From positions 37,500,002-37,564,001 of the forward strand of contig CAMGYJ010000005.1 of NCBI GenBank assembly GCA_946122785.1: a DNA stretch of 64,000 nt, written 5' to 3'. The stretch's first letter is position 1, and each line of letters opens with the position of its first letter. Positions 42,901 through 54,534 of this stretch are shown piece after piece. Under the pieces are notes generated by a model. The model made no database searches. It had not been told where the DNA came from and saw only the letters and a list, made by a program, of their open reading frames with translations. The position numbers and the translations under genes were made by a program. Origin of the DNA: Linum tenue (Eukaryota; Streptophyta; Magnoliopsida; Malpighiales; Linaceae).

Positions 42901-44430
42901 AAATTTAGAGAGAAGTCAAAGAGTTTTTGGATTTTATTACTAGACCATACATTAGATTATATTTACATAACATCATTCTAACAGTAACGTAAATTATAAT
43001 ACATTATGGGGTCGGTTGGAGGTTGAGATTTGAAGTGAGATATTTAGCAAATACATGTAATGATAAGATTAAGTCATTTTTTTTCTTTCACTTTGAGTTA
43101 AAATGCATGTATTACCTTTTTGCTGGGCCCACTTACAATCACTCAGAATGAATGATTATTCATCTTTACCAAAAGGTGAGATTGTTAATAAGGGTGTGTC
43201 TATCCTACTTTTTGTTTCATTAGTGCCACTCTAAACAAAGTATTTCCCTAATACATGCATTGAATCAATACATCAAATGATAATACACAAATTAATCAAA
43301 TACATCTATTTGGAGAATCTCAACCTCCACATAAATTCTTTAGAGGGTTTTAGATCTTTGACTTTATTTTTTGGGTTTTTTCTTGGTTCCCAATATGTTA
43401 AGCAACCTCAAAGTCCTTTTTTCAGTTTTTTTCATTTTTGCCTTATCAGTAATCACTTTAAAATCTTCTTCAGCGTTTGACAATTTTGCCGCCTATTTTA
43501 ATTCTGTATCTCTTCTTGCCTGATGTGATAGTTATTTTTTATATATGAATTAAACAAGTTTATATTGGTATCGTATATCTTACCGCGCAACCAAAAAACT
43601 AGTTATTAATATATATAAAGTTAAACCATCCTTATTGTTCACTTTAAGAACAGCCAATCTGCATCTGTTCTCATACGATTTAGTTGTTGGGCTCAAAGTT
43701 CTAGACCTAATAATTTGTTGGAATAGGCTTCCTGCCAAAAAAAAAAAAAAAAACGTTGGGCTTTTAATAAACTATGCAGTAGAACGTAATAATTTAATTT
43801 AAGTGGTGGGAGTGTCCATCTACTCAATTTTAAATTACTTTATGAAATTTATTAGCTTATCTTTTCTATATGGTATTTTGTAGCATAAGTAAATCATTAA
43901 AAAAATATGAAAAGATAAAAATTATTAGTATAGTAGTAATATACAACACCACTACAGTGTGGTCTAGCACTTACAAATTAAGTCTTATAGATCATTTAAA
44001 CTAATAGAATATATAAACGTTTGATACTAGTTATAAATGTTAGAAATTATAATTTCACAAGTTAGTAAAAATATCATTAAATTATCAATTTAATTATAAA
44101 CCATAGTTATTCAACATGTTACACGTGTTTCCTATATGCGTAGAATGTGAACCATCAAACAAATGGAGTAAAATGATACGTTTTAAAACAGTACAAAATT
44201 TATAAACGCATCCAAGTATACAAGTAATTTAAAGATATAAAATGAATTTTTACTATAATGTTGATCACAAATTATATACGAAAACTCGCTGAAAGCTAGA
44301 GTTGCCAAAAAGGTATAAATTGATAATTAGAAACAAACGTTAATACATCATATGAATTCAAATCCGATCACCCATCACCCGTTGCATAGCGCGGGTTTTA
44401 TAGGGAATTTTATAATATTATATAATCATA
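42901..44430. other. AT-rich intergenic, no gene seen
   Basis: Contains an A-run of 18 at 43,737-43,754, preceded by TGGAATAGGCTTCCTGCC, which could be the tail of a small retroelement. No other feature is supported. Confidence 0.45.
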
Positions 44431-44564
44431 TATTTTGGGGATATAGCGAGAGAAAGTAGAGAGAGAAAGTAGCGATCGTTTTCTGGGTGCGAGGGTTTCC
44501 GATCTCCGTTTCTGGCTCCGGCACCTGCGCTGGAGCTCTCTTTTCCACCTCTTGTTCTTTTCTT

Positions 44565-45857
44565 ATGAGTGAGGAGAGTGGTGCGCGCGAAGGCTCGGCG
44601 ACGGAGATACCGAAGGGAGATTCACGGGGTATTCCTACGAAACCCTGGGCATCGCTTTTTGGTATTTCTGAGGCCAATCGACTCACCTATATTCCTCCCG
44701 AGATTGTCAATGGCGGACTGCGGATGCCTAGGGCAGTTCGGGAAGCAGGAGCTGCTCGATGGAAGAATTGCCTAGTAGGGCAATTTCTTCAGGACCCCCC
44801 GCCTCTCCATGTCTTGCGTCGTTGGGTGAATAAACTCTGGGGAAGGGATGGACTGGTGAGGGTTTCTCTTCTTTGTGATAAGATGCTGTTGATTCAACTG
44901 CCTAATGCGAAGGTGTGTGAGTGGATTTTGGAGAATGGACCTTGGTTCTGGTTCAACAACCTGCTGTATCTTCGACCTTGGGTGCCGGGTATCAGTGTTG
45001 AGGATCTGAGGATCTGGGTGAATCTCTCGAATGTGCCGCTGGAATATAACGACTTTCAAGGGTTGAGTAGGATAGCTAGCTGGTTGGGGGTTCCGCTGGG
45101 TGTTGATCAAACTACGCGATTGGGTGATAGGCATGGATTTGCTAAGGTTCTAGTGGAGGTGACTGTGGAGAGTGATTGCCCGGACCATGTTCTTCTCTGG
45201 CCTGATGATGAGTAATCACTGCGAATTGGGGTGTCATACTGTAATCTGCCTCCAGTGTGTCATGTCTGTCATTTGTTTGGAGTTGGCGGATCTTGTGCTT
45301 CTCATCAGGGTAAGCAGTGGATGAAGAAGCAAGTGGCTACTGAGGACTCAGGCAGCAAGGGTGAGCAGGGGGAAACTCGTGAGGTATTGATTCAGTCATT
45401 AACTCAGGGCCAACAGGATAGTTGTGGACAAGATGGGGGTGGGACTGTTGATTCTGTTACTGGTTTGGGATCTCTGGAAGGCAGCAGAAAAGGTAAAGAA
45501 GTGGTAGTTTCAGATGTTGATCCGCAATTGACAGCAATTTTTTCTAGCCCTACAGTGTTGGAAGGTGTGCCTGTTGTTCCGCAGAATTTGGAATCCTCTT
45601 TTCAGGCAGTAGCAGGGACTCCTTCACCAAAGTTGCCATCTGAAGATGAGTTCCAGCGGGTAGTTAATGGGGCTAAGCCTCGAATTTGGCTATCACAGGG
45701 CGCCTCTGCAAGTTCAGTCCAGATCACTCCTTCCTCGTTCAGTGTGCTTAGCAAGTTGGATGAGCAGGAGTTGGGTAGGATGCCAGCAGGCCCAAAGAAG
45801 AAAGAGGTGAGGAAGGAGGTAAGGAAGGGTGGGGGGAAACCTCCAACCTTGAAATGA
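44565..45857 (+). pseudogene. LINE ORF1: DUF4283 protein with degenerate zinc knuckle
   Basis: From ATG 44,565 the frame reads WASLFGISEANR, IVNGGLRMPRAV and RWKNCLVGQF, then a DUF4283 core with LLIQLPNAKVCEWIL, GPWFWFNNLLYLRPW and LRIWVNLSNVPLEY. A single TAA at 45,213 is followed in the same frame by PPVCHVCHLFGVGGSC, a knuckle in which the usual His is replaced by Val. The rest is low-complexity Ser/Gly-rich up to TGA at 45,855. The stop overlaps the ORF2 start as ATGA (45,854-45,857). Confidence 0.88.
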
Positions 45858-48800
45858 TAGTGCTGTTCTGGAACGTGAGGGGGTTCAACAAGACCCCCAA
45901 GCAGAGGGACTTTTTACAAGTCCTTCGTAGAAATAAAGTTGATATGGTGGCAGTTTTGGAAACAAGAATAAAGGCAGAGAAGGCAGAAGAAGCAGTAGCA
46001 GAGGTTTTTGAGGGTTGGGAGAAATGTTTAAATTGTGTTGAGTCAAAGTTAGGAAGGGTCTGGTTATTCTGGGATCCAGCTATTAAAGTCAGCATCCTGA
46101 AGCCTGGAAAAAACTATGTTCACTGCTTGATTGAAGATGTGAATAGGGATAGCTTCTTTATGACAGCTGTTTATGCTTCGAATGATGATGCAGAGAGACA
46201 GGATACATATGCTGAGATTGCCAAGCTTCGAGTAATAGGGCGACCGTGGCTTGTGGGGGGGGACTTCAATACAGTCCGCTCTCCTGAGGAGACATCAAAT
46301 CAAAGATCTGTGACCTCCAGTATGGAAGCATTCAATAGGTGGATTGAGAATATGGAGTTGCTTGACTATCGTACCATAGGGCCGCAGTATACGTGGACTA
46401 ACAGGCAATCTAGTAATCCCATAGCAAGGAAATTGGATAGGGCATTGGTGAATCTTGAGTGGATTGAAAAATTCAAGGATTGTGGTATTGAGGTGTTCCC
46501 AGCGCATTTTTCAGACCACTGTGGAGTGCAGGTGAGTACAACTATGCCTGTCAAATCACTCCCTAAGCCGTTCAAGTATTTTGAATTCTGGGCGGAACAT
46601 CCAAGGTTCCTGTAAATTGTTGAGGATCGCCACTGCAGATTGTTCAACGTAAACTTAGAGAGGTGAAAAGAGCTTTGAAGAAGTTTAATAAAGAGGTCTT
46701 TGGTAATCTTCAAGACCAAGTGTTGACAGCTAAAAAAGAGTTGCAGAGAGTGCAGATTTTGGCATTTTCAGCGCCTACATCAGGCCATTTTGCGGCTGTT
46801 TCTCAGGCCAAAGATCAGTTTGATCAACTGGTGCTTGCTTATGAAAGCTTCTGCTGGCAAAAATCGAGAGTCTCATGGTTATCAGTGGGAGATAAGAGCT
46901 CGAATTTTTTCCATCAGGCTGTTAAGATAAGAAATTCCAAGAAGGCAATTAGGAAGTTGGTTACTGATGGGGGAGTGGAGATAGTTCAGTCAGAGCAAAT
47001 TGTTGAAGAAGTGGTAGGGTTCTATAAAAAATTGCTGGGTGAAGCAAATATGGAAATTCAGCCGAGAATGGAAGAGATACAGAACCTAGTTCAGAAGCAG
47101 ATACCAGCAGAAGACTGTGCAGTATTGATACAGGACATCACAGTGGAGGAGGTTAGGCAAGCAGTTTTCAGCATGAATTCCCAAAAGGCTCCTGGGCCAG
47201 ATGGGTTTTCTGCTGGTTTCTACAAGCGTGCTTGGTCAATCATTGGCGCTGATGTCACCAGAGGGGTATTGTTTTTCTTCCAAACAGGTAAATTGCCCAG
47301 TGGAGTTAACTCTACTGCTGTCTCTTTGATTCCTAAAGTCCCTGGTGCGGATACTCTTAAAAACTTTCGCCCTATCTCTTGTGTAAACCTCCTATACAAA
47401 ATCATTGCAAAAATTCTGGCTAAACGTATTAGGGAAGTGATTCCTCTAGTTATCAGTAATACGCAGTCAGCTTTTATCAAGGGTAGAAGCATAATGGACA
47501 ATATTTTGTTGGCCCAGGAATTGGTTAGTGGATATAATAGGGTTGGTTTATCATCACGGTGTGCAATTAAGATAGATATCATGAAGGCATTCGACTCAGT
47601 TAACTGGCATTATCTATTTCAAATGATGAGTGCTATGGGTTTTCCTCCAAAGTTTTTGGGATGGATTAGAAGCTGTGTGCAAACAGCTCATTATAGTATA
47701 AATGTTAATGGAAGTTTGTGTGGGTTTTTTCGGGCTCAGAAGGGGGTGAGACAGGGTGACCCCCTGTCGCCCTATCTCTTCACCATTGCGATGGAGGGCT
47801 TGTCTGTTATGTTGCATTCTGCAGGGCAGGCAGGAAGCATTCCCTTTCATCCTCAATGTCGTCGGATTGCGTTGAATCACATGTGCTTTGCCGATGACAT
47901 ATTGGTTTTTACAAAGGGATCTGCGCAGGCCATATTACAAGTCAAGCATGTTCTTGAGTCGTTTTATCAGCTCTCTGGTCTACGGAGCAATGCAGCCAAG
48001 TGCGAAGTGTATTTTGGAGGAGAATCTGTGCTATATAAACAAAATGCGTTGCTCCTATCTGGGTTTAAGGAGGGCAGCTTGCCGGTCCGTTACTTGGGAC
48101 TACCGCTGATGACTGGTAAGTTATCCTCAACAGAAGTTGATATTTTGGTGGACAAAATCACAAGGCGAATCCGAACCTGGAGAGCTCGCAAACTCACATA
48201 TGCAGGGCGGTTGCAGTTGGTAAACTCGGTTCTGCTAGGGGTTATACAATACTGGATGCAGCTATTTGTCCTGCCTAAGAAAGTACTAAAATGCATCCAG
48301 AAGATCTGCTCAAGTTTTCTTTGGCATGGAGTTGAGGAGGGTAAAGCAAAGGTGGCATGGGATGAGATAGCTTTACCTAAGCAGGAGGGTGGTCTGGGCG
48401 TGAGAGACATGCTAGCTTGGAATCAGGCTAGTACAATCCGTATGTTGTGGCTGTTTCTTGTGAAATCAGGGGCGCTCTGGGTCGCTTGGATGTCTGAATA
48501 CAAGTGTAAACAGGGGGATTTATGGTCTATGAAGGTTCAGTATACTAGTTCCTGGGCATGGCGGCGAATTTTGAAATTGAGATCTATCATTATGCCTTGG
48601 ATTCATATGCAGAATGGAGTTGTGTTCTGGGATAGACAGGAAATGCAGATTTATTCAGTGAGGCGAGTTTGGGAAACGCTGAGGAAGAAGGCACCTAAAG
48701 TCCCTTGGTGCAAACTTGTATGGAATGGGGTGACACCGCCACGGTACAGTTTCCTTGCTTGGCTTGTAATTAGGAATGCTATAACCACAAAGGATAAACT

Positions 48801-49185
48801 GAAGAGATGGGGGAAGCTAGCTGATGCCTCCTGCCCTTTTTGTGGATTGGATGCAGAGACAAGAGCTCACCTTTTTCTCCAGTGGGCATACTCGCAGCAG
48901 ATTGCTGCCCTGCTACACTGTCAGCTTTTGCGATTTAATGGTTGGGATGTTATGTTGAGAGTTGTTGGTAGTAAAGTTAGTAGTAATTTTCAGGTGGGTA
49001 AATGGCATGCACTTCTCTGGTGCTTGCTGGTTGCATTAATCTGGAAAGAGCGCTGTGGGATTACGCATGGAAATGCACTCCGTCCTCCACAAACAGTAGC
49101 AGAGAAGGTCAAGGATGAGTTGCTTTTTCTCACGTGTGGCAACAGGGGAGTAGGAGATGAGATGAAAAAGTTAGGATACTTGTGA
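45854..49185 (+). pseudogene. LINE ORF2: endonuclease, reverse transcriptase, zf-RVT
   Basis: The endonuclease (45,854-46,615) shows LFWNVRGFN, AVLETRIKAEK, WLVGGDFNTV and FSDHCGVQV. A TAA at 46,613 and a frame change before about 46,635 separate it from the reverse transcriptase (to 49,185), which shows QKAPGPDGFSAGF, SCVNLLYKIIAKILAKR, IKIDIMKAFDSVNW, GVRQGDPLSPYLF and the catalytic MCFADDILVFTKG at about 47,880. The C-terminus carries zf-RVT (VTPPRYSFLAWLVIRN, CPFCGLDAETRAHLF). The reverse-transcriptase frame is open for 840 codons with all core motifs intact, so this copy died recently. Confidence 0.93.
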
Positions 49186-49351
49186 GTTTTTTCCCTTTTA
49201 TACTGTAAGAAGGATAGAGTGAAAAGAATTGGTAGATAGGAATGAAGTAGTGATGTAGTGATGTTGATACAAGACCAGAGGGTCTTGCTTCGTTGTTTTG
49301 GAGTTTTTTTTTCTATTAATAAAAGGCTACTGATTCAACGAAAAAAAAAAG

Positions 49352-49825
49352 AAAAATCTACGACAGATATTCAGTTTTCTTTTAGTGATGAGACATCATA
49401 CTACAAATCTATACAACATAACAAAAAAAGAGGATGAAGTACACCACAAATCTTATGACTATAGGAAAATTAATTTATAGTCACGGTATCATATTCACTG
49501 GAAATTTTCTCGTGTACTTTCACAGAAATAGTTTAATCTATTTTTAGTTATAATTTACAGTGATTAATGCTTGGTCATGGTTAAATTCCCTTAAACAATT
49601 TGACAATTTAACTTTGGCAATATATTCTCTAAAATAATGGTGGAAGAATTCTCTTTGTGTCCAAAATTTATTTTGGCTCTAAAATTTTGATTTGCTCCAC
49701 AATTTCACTTCCCTCCTAAGAAATTACAGCAACAAAAAATCGATCACCCGCCTCTTTTGATCAGTTTTCACATTTTTGCATGCGCCCACACTTGGAAAAA
49801 ATCGGGTTACTTGGCCTGAAAGACA
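49352..49825. other. AT-rich intergenic, no gene seen
   Basis: No coding character or repeat structure was recognised between the LINE tail and the RNase H fragment. Confidence 0.45.
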
Positions 49826-49864
49826 ATGCAACTCGATTATCTTCCCCTCCCTCTCTCTCCTATC

Positions 49865-50074
49865 TGTAGGGAGAACCGATTTCGCCTGGCTGCGGTGAGG
49901 CGTATTAGTGTTCAGTGGAGCCCTTTAATGGCGGAGATTTTGGCGATTGGTTTTGGTTTGACAATGGAAGAGGAGCAGGGATTCCGATCTGCGATGATTG
50001 AGTCGAATTGTCAGGTGGCCATCCATTACCTACAGGCTACAAAGCGTAGAAAGAGTGAGAACGGAGGAAGGTGA
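49865..50074 (+). pseudogene. RNase H-like (RVT_3) fragment
   Basis: The frame reads SPLMAEILAIGFGLTM, then IESNCQVAIHYL, matching the central part of the RNase H domain found at the end of some plant LINE ORF2 proteins and in orphan host-like copies. The SPxxAE segment carries the catalytic Glu; the Asp that follows the ES motif in the family is Asn here. N- and C-terminal parts are absent. It is not part of the neighbouring LINE, whose A tail ends 500 bp earlier. Confidence 0.6.
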
Positions 50075-50329
50075 CGGGTGTACGGAGGTGAGGGATGTGG
50101 CAAAAGGACTGGGCTAGATCTCAACTTAATTATATATGACAATTTAATGATGGATCATTGACAACTATAAAGACGGTACATTTTGTATTGTTTGCATTTT
50201 TTGTTCATCTCAACTTAGTTATAGATGGAATTGTATGAAAACTGAGGTTATTCTTAGTGATGACATTGTGTAATTATGATTTTAGTTGATAAATAATTTG
50301 TTAAAAACGAGATATGACATGTACAATTT

Positions 50330-50780
50330 CTTACTATAATTCAATTTAATCTTCAATGGTACATTTTAATGACCAAAATCTCATGAACCAAATTGGTTAT
50401 ATGAAATGATTTATTCGGTCGGCTTATGTGTTTTTTGCAACCAATTTTTATCGTTGTGTAACATTTTCTTAGATTAAAATAATTAGTTGTAGAAAATGAT
50501 ATGATTGGTCGGGCATATGTATATTTTATGACCAAATTTTAATGTTGACTTAAAATTCTATAACTAAAACATTTGGTTACCAAAATGGTTTAATTGTTGA
50601 GGTACATGTTTTCACGATCAAAAATATGTTTTCACGATCAAATCTCATGGTTGTTTTACATTTTTATAACAAAAATATTTAGTCACTGAAAATGATATAA
50701 TTGGTAGGAACATGTATTTATGGTTGTCATAAGTATTTAGGACGACCAATCACCTTACATTTCGCAACCAATATTATGGA
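50330..50780. repeat. Degenerate tandem repeat, about 100-bp period
   Basis: Diverged units near 50,380, 50,480, 50,580 and 50,680 share TTGGTTAT/TTAGTTGTA, GAAAATGATATGATTGGTCGG, CATATGTATATTTTATGACC and a CATTTTTATAACA-like stretch. A 22-bp TATGTTTTCACGATCAAA phrase is repeated exactly at about 50,608 and 50,626. No coding frame. Confidence 0.65.
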
Positions 50781-51330
50781 CTATGGCAACCAAATGAAAT
50801 AGTCACGAAAAATTGAGGTTTTAAACATTGGAAATTTGAGTTGCCATAGTCAGATTTTTTGCTGCCAATAATTATTCTAGTTGCATTAGAATTCATAAGG
50901 CTGCTTTAGCGACCAATCTTTTTTTTAATTTCTTGTAGAGTTAATTTCCCTAAATTTAATCTCAATTGTTCCTCTTAAAATAGCTACAATAGGAAGACAA
51001 CATTTAGTAGAATTCTTAGAATAAGACAACTGTCATCATAACAAATTAAACAAATATAAAATAATATATATTCCTATTATATATAAATTACAGGTTCATA
51101 AAGAATGATATCTACACTATTAAAGATGAGAGTAGACGTTCAATAACCACAATCCAAACGAAGAACATCCGCGTTGTATTAATTTTTTCATAGAGCTGAA
51201 TGGGCTTACATAGATCGTGAAAGATCTGCCCATAATTACATAACAATTGACAGTGAAACTAAACACACGTAGGTAGCTAGGTCGCAGCTAGCAAATTAAC
51301 CACAAGCAAAATGATTCAATTTCTTTTTAT
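50781..51330. other. AT-rich intergenic downstream of the O-methyltransferase
   Basis: No gene or repeat recognised. It precedes the 3' end of the minus-strand O-methyltransferase gene. Confidence 0.45.
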
Positions 51331-51336
51331 TTTTAT

Positions 51337-51342
51337 TTTATT
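51337..51342 (-). terminator. Candidate polyadenylation signal of the O-methyltransferase gene
   Basis: AATAAA on the minus strand lies about 44 bases past the stop codon, in an A/T-rich 3'UTR with further AATAAA-like repeats. Confidence 0.5.
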
Positions 51343-51385
51343 GTTCAGAGATGTAGATATAGTTTTATTTTTTTGCCAAAACCAT

Positions 51386-52574
51386 TTAAGGATAGAGTTG
51401 AATGAGGACTCGTAGGCCGCAAACTGGGGTGATGGTGTAACTGGTGAATCCAGCTTCGGAGAAGAGCTTGGCGAACTGTGCTTCTGTTCTGATCTTCCCC
51501 TCAGCAGCCATCATGATTACCAGGTCAAAACTCAAGAGTGTTTCAGTGGCGTCGCGATCGCTGCAGCTTTGGTGCCCCACTACCATGTCTGCTATCATCA
51601 CCTTTCCCTTACCATTGCTGGTCACCGCTTCCTTGGCTTGCTTCAGTATCTTCACACATGATTCGTCGCCCCAATCGCACAGTACCCACTGCACGTACAT
51701 TTTTTTTAATTTGCTTTCAATTTAACATTTCACAATCTTCCCGAAAATGACTAGACTGTGTATGATAAGACTCGCTAAAACTTACCTTGAGGAAGACAGC
51801 ATCTGCTGGCGGGATTTTCTGAAACATGTCACCAGCAACGTAGCTGAGATTGGGTTGGGTAGGTTCCAGAGCAGAGACCACCTGGGCAAGATCGAAGACG
51901 GTGCAGTGAATCTCCGGGAAGGCCTCAGCGACGGCCTTGGAAGTGGTGCCCGTGTTCCCGCCGACATCCACGATGGACTTGAGGCCCTGGAAGTGGGACC
52001 CACACTTGGCCACCAGCGCCTTGCTGAACAGCCAGCTGTCCCTCCCGGTCCCTTCGCCCAGCAGCTTCCCGACCCGCGGGTCCTCCCCGCACACCTCGTA
52101 CAGCTTCTTCCCGTTGTGAGCAAAAGAGAACGGAACCTCGCCAGCGCCGCCGGTTGTGGGTTGACGAATCCAAGCGCTGAGGGAGCGCCACGGGTCCACC
52201 AAGACTGGGTCGTTGGCTAGGAGGAGCCACGATACTGTGTTGAAAGGGTTGTCGTTGACCAAAAAACCGCACATCTCTGTTGGGGAATAGCTGGCCGCCG
52301 TTTCATCATCACCGTCTTTAAAATTTTCCACGAAGTAGCCCAAGTGGGCTAGCATCCGCATGAGGCGGCCGAGGAAAGGGGCTCTTGCCGGTGCTATTTT
52401 CAGGGCCGCGGCAAGCTCGCCGATGGTGATGGGCTTGCCGTGGCTCTGGACCACGCTTGGGATGTCCAGTTCGATAGCAAACTGGACAGCCATTGTCTTG
52501 ACGTATGCGAAGGAGTGGTCCCACACTTGCTGCTGGGCCTTCAGGAGCTGAACGGCTGTGTCTGAATCCATCAA
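51386..52574 (-). CDS. Plant family 2 SAM-dependent O-methyltransferase, two exons, with an altered catalytic position
   Basis: Exon 1 is 52,574-51,786 and exon 2 is 51,688-51,386. The 97-bp GT-AG intron is in phase 0, giving 363 residues, normal for the family. An N-terminal dimerisation domain (residues about 20-125; QQQVWDHSFAYVKTM, APFLGRLMRMLAHLGYF) is followed by the SAM-binding domain with IVDVGGNTGTTSKAV, TVFDLAQVV and GDMFQKIPPADAVFLK. Such enzymes methylate phenolic hydroxyls of phenylpropanoids, flavonoids or alkaloids in the cytosol. The segment that normally reads W-x-L-H-D-W is WVLCDWGDESC here, so Cys replaces the general-base His. The exon 2 junction lies just before this motif. 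The downstream acidic residues (GKIRTEAQF) and the end GLRVLIQLYP are normal. The gene may be intact but catalytically changed. Substrate unknown. It lies about 2 kb downstream of a co-oriented P450 gene. Confidence 0.93.
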
Positions 52575-52665
52575 TGCAAACTATTAATTACTACTTGTTA
52601 TTATCGCACCTCTTTACTTTTTAGATCGAGGTCGTAGTTGTAGTGGAAGTGCTTAATTTGCTTCT

Positions 52666-52675
52666 CTATTTATAG
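52666..52675 (-). promoter_or_regulatory. TATA box of the O-methyltransferase gene
   Basis: CTATAAATAG on the minus strand, about 92 bases upstream of the ATG, is a near-perfect plant TATA box at a sensible distance for a leader of about 60 bases. Confidence 0.75.
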
Positions 52676-53125
52676 CGATCCATAATTGGAACCAACGTTG
52701 TGCATTAATGAAGCTTACGGCCGGCCAATAATGATTTTTATTGTATTGTTTATGGTATTATCCTTCCCATCACTAATTATCGCTGGTATTATAATACTGC
52801 GCTGGTTATTGAACTTGCCAGGGAAACTCCGAGTCATGTGGTTGCCAGCCAGCCATGTAATGTGAGGAAATTAGTTAAGGCGGATTCTGTAGTGCAGTGC
52901 CGGCACTAGTGCCGCCTGCTTTTCAACCGCTGGATTTAATGGAATTAATGAAGATCGTTGATTAATAACCAGTTAATCACCACTTAACCAAAATAGGTTG
53001 AACCTATTTTTGGCTGAATCTGTTTAATATTGAAATTCTGTATTGTTACTTTGCGTTCCCCCAAAGAATCCGGCCCTTGCCAAACTGTTTTATCAGGAAA
53101 ACGAACTTTACCGTCGGCTGAAAGG
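52676..53125. other. Upstream region of the O-methyltransferase gene
   Basis: No repeats recognised. GCCGGCACTAGTGCCG at about 52,900 is a short inverted repeat. AATAGGTTGAACCTATTTTT at about 52,991 is another small palindrome. Confidence 0.4.
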
Positions 53126-53129
53126 GTAG

Positions 53130-53385
53130 GTCAACGCAGCCGATCGAATTGCTCGTTTCAGGCCAACAAAACAAACACTAAAGTTATGATACTGCCGCCG
53201 TAACCCTTCAATCTCCTCAAGGAGTTGCCCACCCTTCTAATCCCGAGCATCTCGTCTCTGAATCTTCTCAATAACCACCTTGACGTCCCCATAAAACCAC
53301 ACTTCATTAATGCCCTTCAAAGAACACCACTGAATCGCGTCCTGAAATGCTACCAGCTCCACCAGAAAATGATCAACAATACCTG
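53130..53385 (-). pseudogene. RNase H-like (RVT_3) fragment, minus strand
   Basis: The minus strand reads VELVAFQDAIQWCSLKG, VWFYGDVKVVIEKIQRRD, a stop, then GGQLLEEIEGLRR and FSVCFVGLKR. This is the ordered core of the RNase H domain seen at the C-terminus of plant LINE ORF2 proteins. No other LINE domains adjoin it. Confidence 0.65.
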
Positions 53386-53439
53386 CATAATAAAACAAAA
53401 AACAATTGGCTTATCTAGCTGGTTAATAATGAAAGAGAT

Positions 53440-53632
53440 ATTTCAGAAATAGTTGTGGAAAAAATCTGACTTGATTTCATTGAGTAAATCTTTGAACTAA
53501 TATACAGATGTGAGAAACAGAAAAGACCCCCATGTTCCACAACGATAGGAACCGAATAGGAGTGAGAGAAATAAAGGGAAAAGCAAATACAATAAAAACA
53601 CATCTATTTATGCGTAATTATCTCTAATACGC
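53440..53632 (-). mobile_element. Partial copia LTR (minus strand)
   Basis: Adjacent to the copia C-terminus, the minus strand begins GGGGGCGTATTAGAGATAAT (polypurine end and LTR start) and contains promoter-like and polyadenylation-like AT-rich sequence. No mate LTR is present, so the end is approximate. Confidence 0.55.
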
Positions 53633-54003
53633 CCCCGCAAGATGGTGGAGGCATCAACGACGTCAATTTTGGATCGGAGTAGAAGAAACCGAGAAGTCGA
53701 AAGAGGCTTGGTAAGAGCATCGGCCAGCTGATGAGTCGTGGGGATGTAAGAGACACGGAGGCGGCCAACTTGGACGAGCTGACGAGCAAAGTGGTAATAG
53801 AGAGCCAAATGCTTCATCCTGGAATGAAAGACGAGGTTGGAGCTGAAGCACGTGGTACCTAGATTGTCAGAGTGAAGCATCGGGGGTGCGGCCAGAGGAA
53901 CCCGAAGCTTAGTGAGAAGATTTTGAACCCACTCTAACTCGGCAGCGACATGAGCAATGGCACGGTATTCGGCCCCCGTGTTGGAACGAGCAACAATCCG
54001 TTT
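53604..54003 (-). pseudogene. Ty1/copia RNase H C-terminal fragment
   Basis: The minus strand reads IVARSNTGAEYRAIAHVAAE, LHSDNLGTTCFSSN, FHSRMKHLALYYHF, HQLADALTKPLS and LRGRIRDNYA, the standard end of a copia polyprotein. It is open for about 130 codons. Sequence upstream of the first motif is lost, so it is a severely 5'-truncated element. It is a different family from the copia elements at 12 and 29-35 kb. Confidence 0.88.
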
Positions 54004-54107
54004 TTTTTACAACGTCAGGAAAAAAGAGTGGAGCCAAAGTAGATAAGATAACCAGAAGTGGAGGAACCATCATCATGATTGCCAGCTCATTTTGAAATTA
54101 AATTTTT

Positions 54108-54362
54108 TTGTGTTTGGTATTTCAAAGAATTCTTTTTCAATTCTAAATTTTGAATTCTACGGAATTGGAGCTAGTTATGGCAATTCCAAGGAATTGAGAT
54201 GGAATTTCCAAATGAATTTCACAAGTATTTACTAAATTACTCTTTTGTTAACTAAATTACTTATACATATGACATACCAAACACAAGAATTCATTTGACA
54301 ATAAATTATACACGACAATTTATTTTATTTTTAAAGATTTGAATATGACATACCAAACACAA
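54108..54362. mobile_element. Small MITE-like repeat with TTGTGTTTGGTAT ends
   Basis: TTGTGTTTGGTAT at 54,108-54,120 is inverted exactly at 54,274-54,286, and the right arm is repeated at 54,350-54,362 together with ATTCATTTGACAAT. The arms resemble Tourist-like (PIF/Harbinger) MITE ends, but a 3-bp TSD was not established. Confidence 0.5.
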
Positions 54363-54472
54363 GATTTCATTTGACAATGAATTCTACATGGTAATTCATT
54401 TTTACAATGAAATGTACTCTCGATTCATTTGGTACCAAACGGAGAAAACAAAGAATTATATTTATGAATAAG

Positions 54473-54478
54473 TTTATT
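54473..54478 (-). terminator. Candidate polyadenylation signal of the P450 gene
   Basis: AATAAA on the minus strand lies about 57 bases past the P450 stop codon. Confidence 0.5.
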
Positions 54479-54534
54479 GCTCCTTTCTTCGTAACATTAA
54501 TAAACTCCCATCATGGGATTCATCAGATAAATTA

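Larger units (their letters stand above)
44440..49351 (+). mobile_element. Nearly full-length LINE (L1-type), plus strand
   Basis: A GA-rich 5'UTR (about 44,445-44,564), ORF1 (44,565-45,857), ORF2 (45,854-49,185), a short 3'UTR and an A-rich tail at 49,340-49,351 follow in the normal order. It is the same family as the decayed LINE at 13-18 kb. ORF2 ends after zf-RVT and has no RNase H domain, unlike the LINE at 21-27 kb. One stop in ORF1 and one stop plus a frameshift in ORF2 inactivate it. No TSD was found by eye. Confidence 0.92.

Noticed and set aside
51747..52272. Long open frames antisense or out of frame to the O-methyltransferase
   Set aside because: They are shadows of a GC-rich real exon, with no independent protein features.
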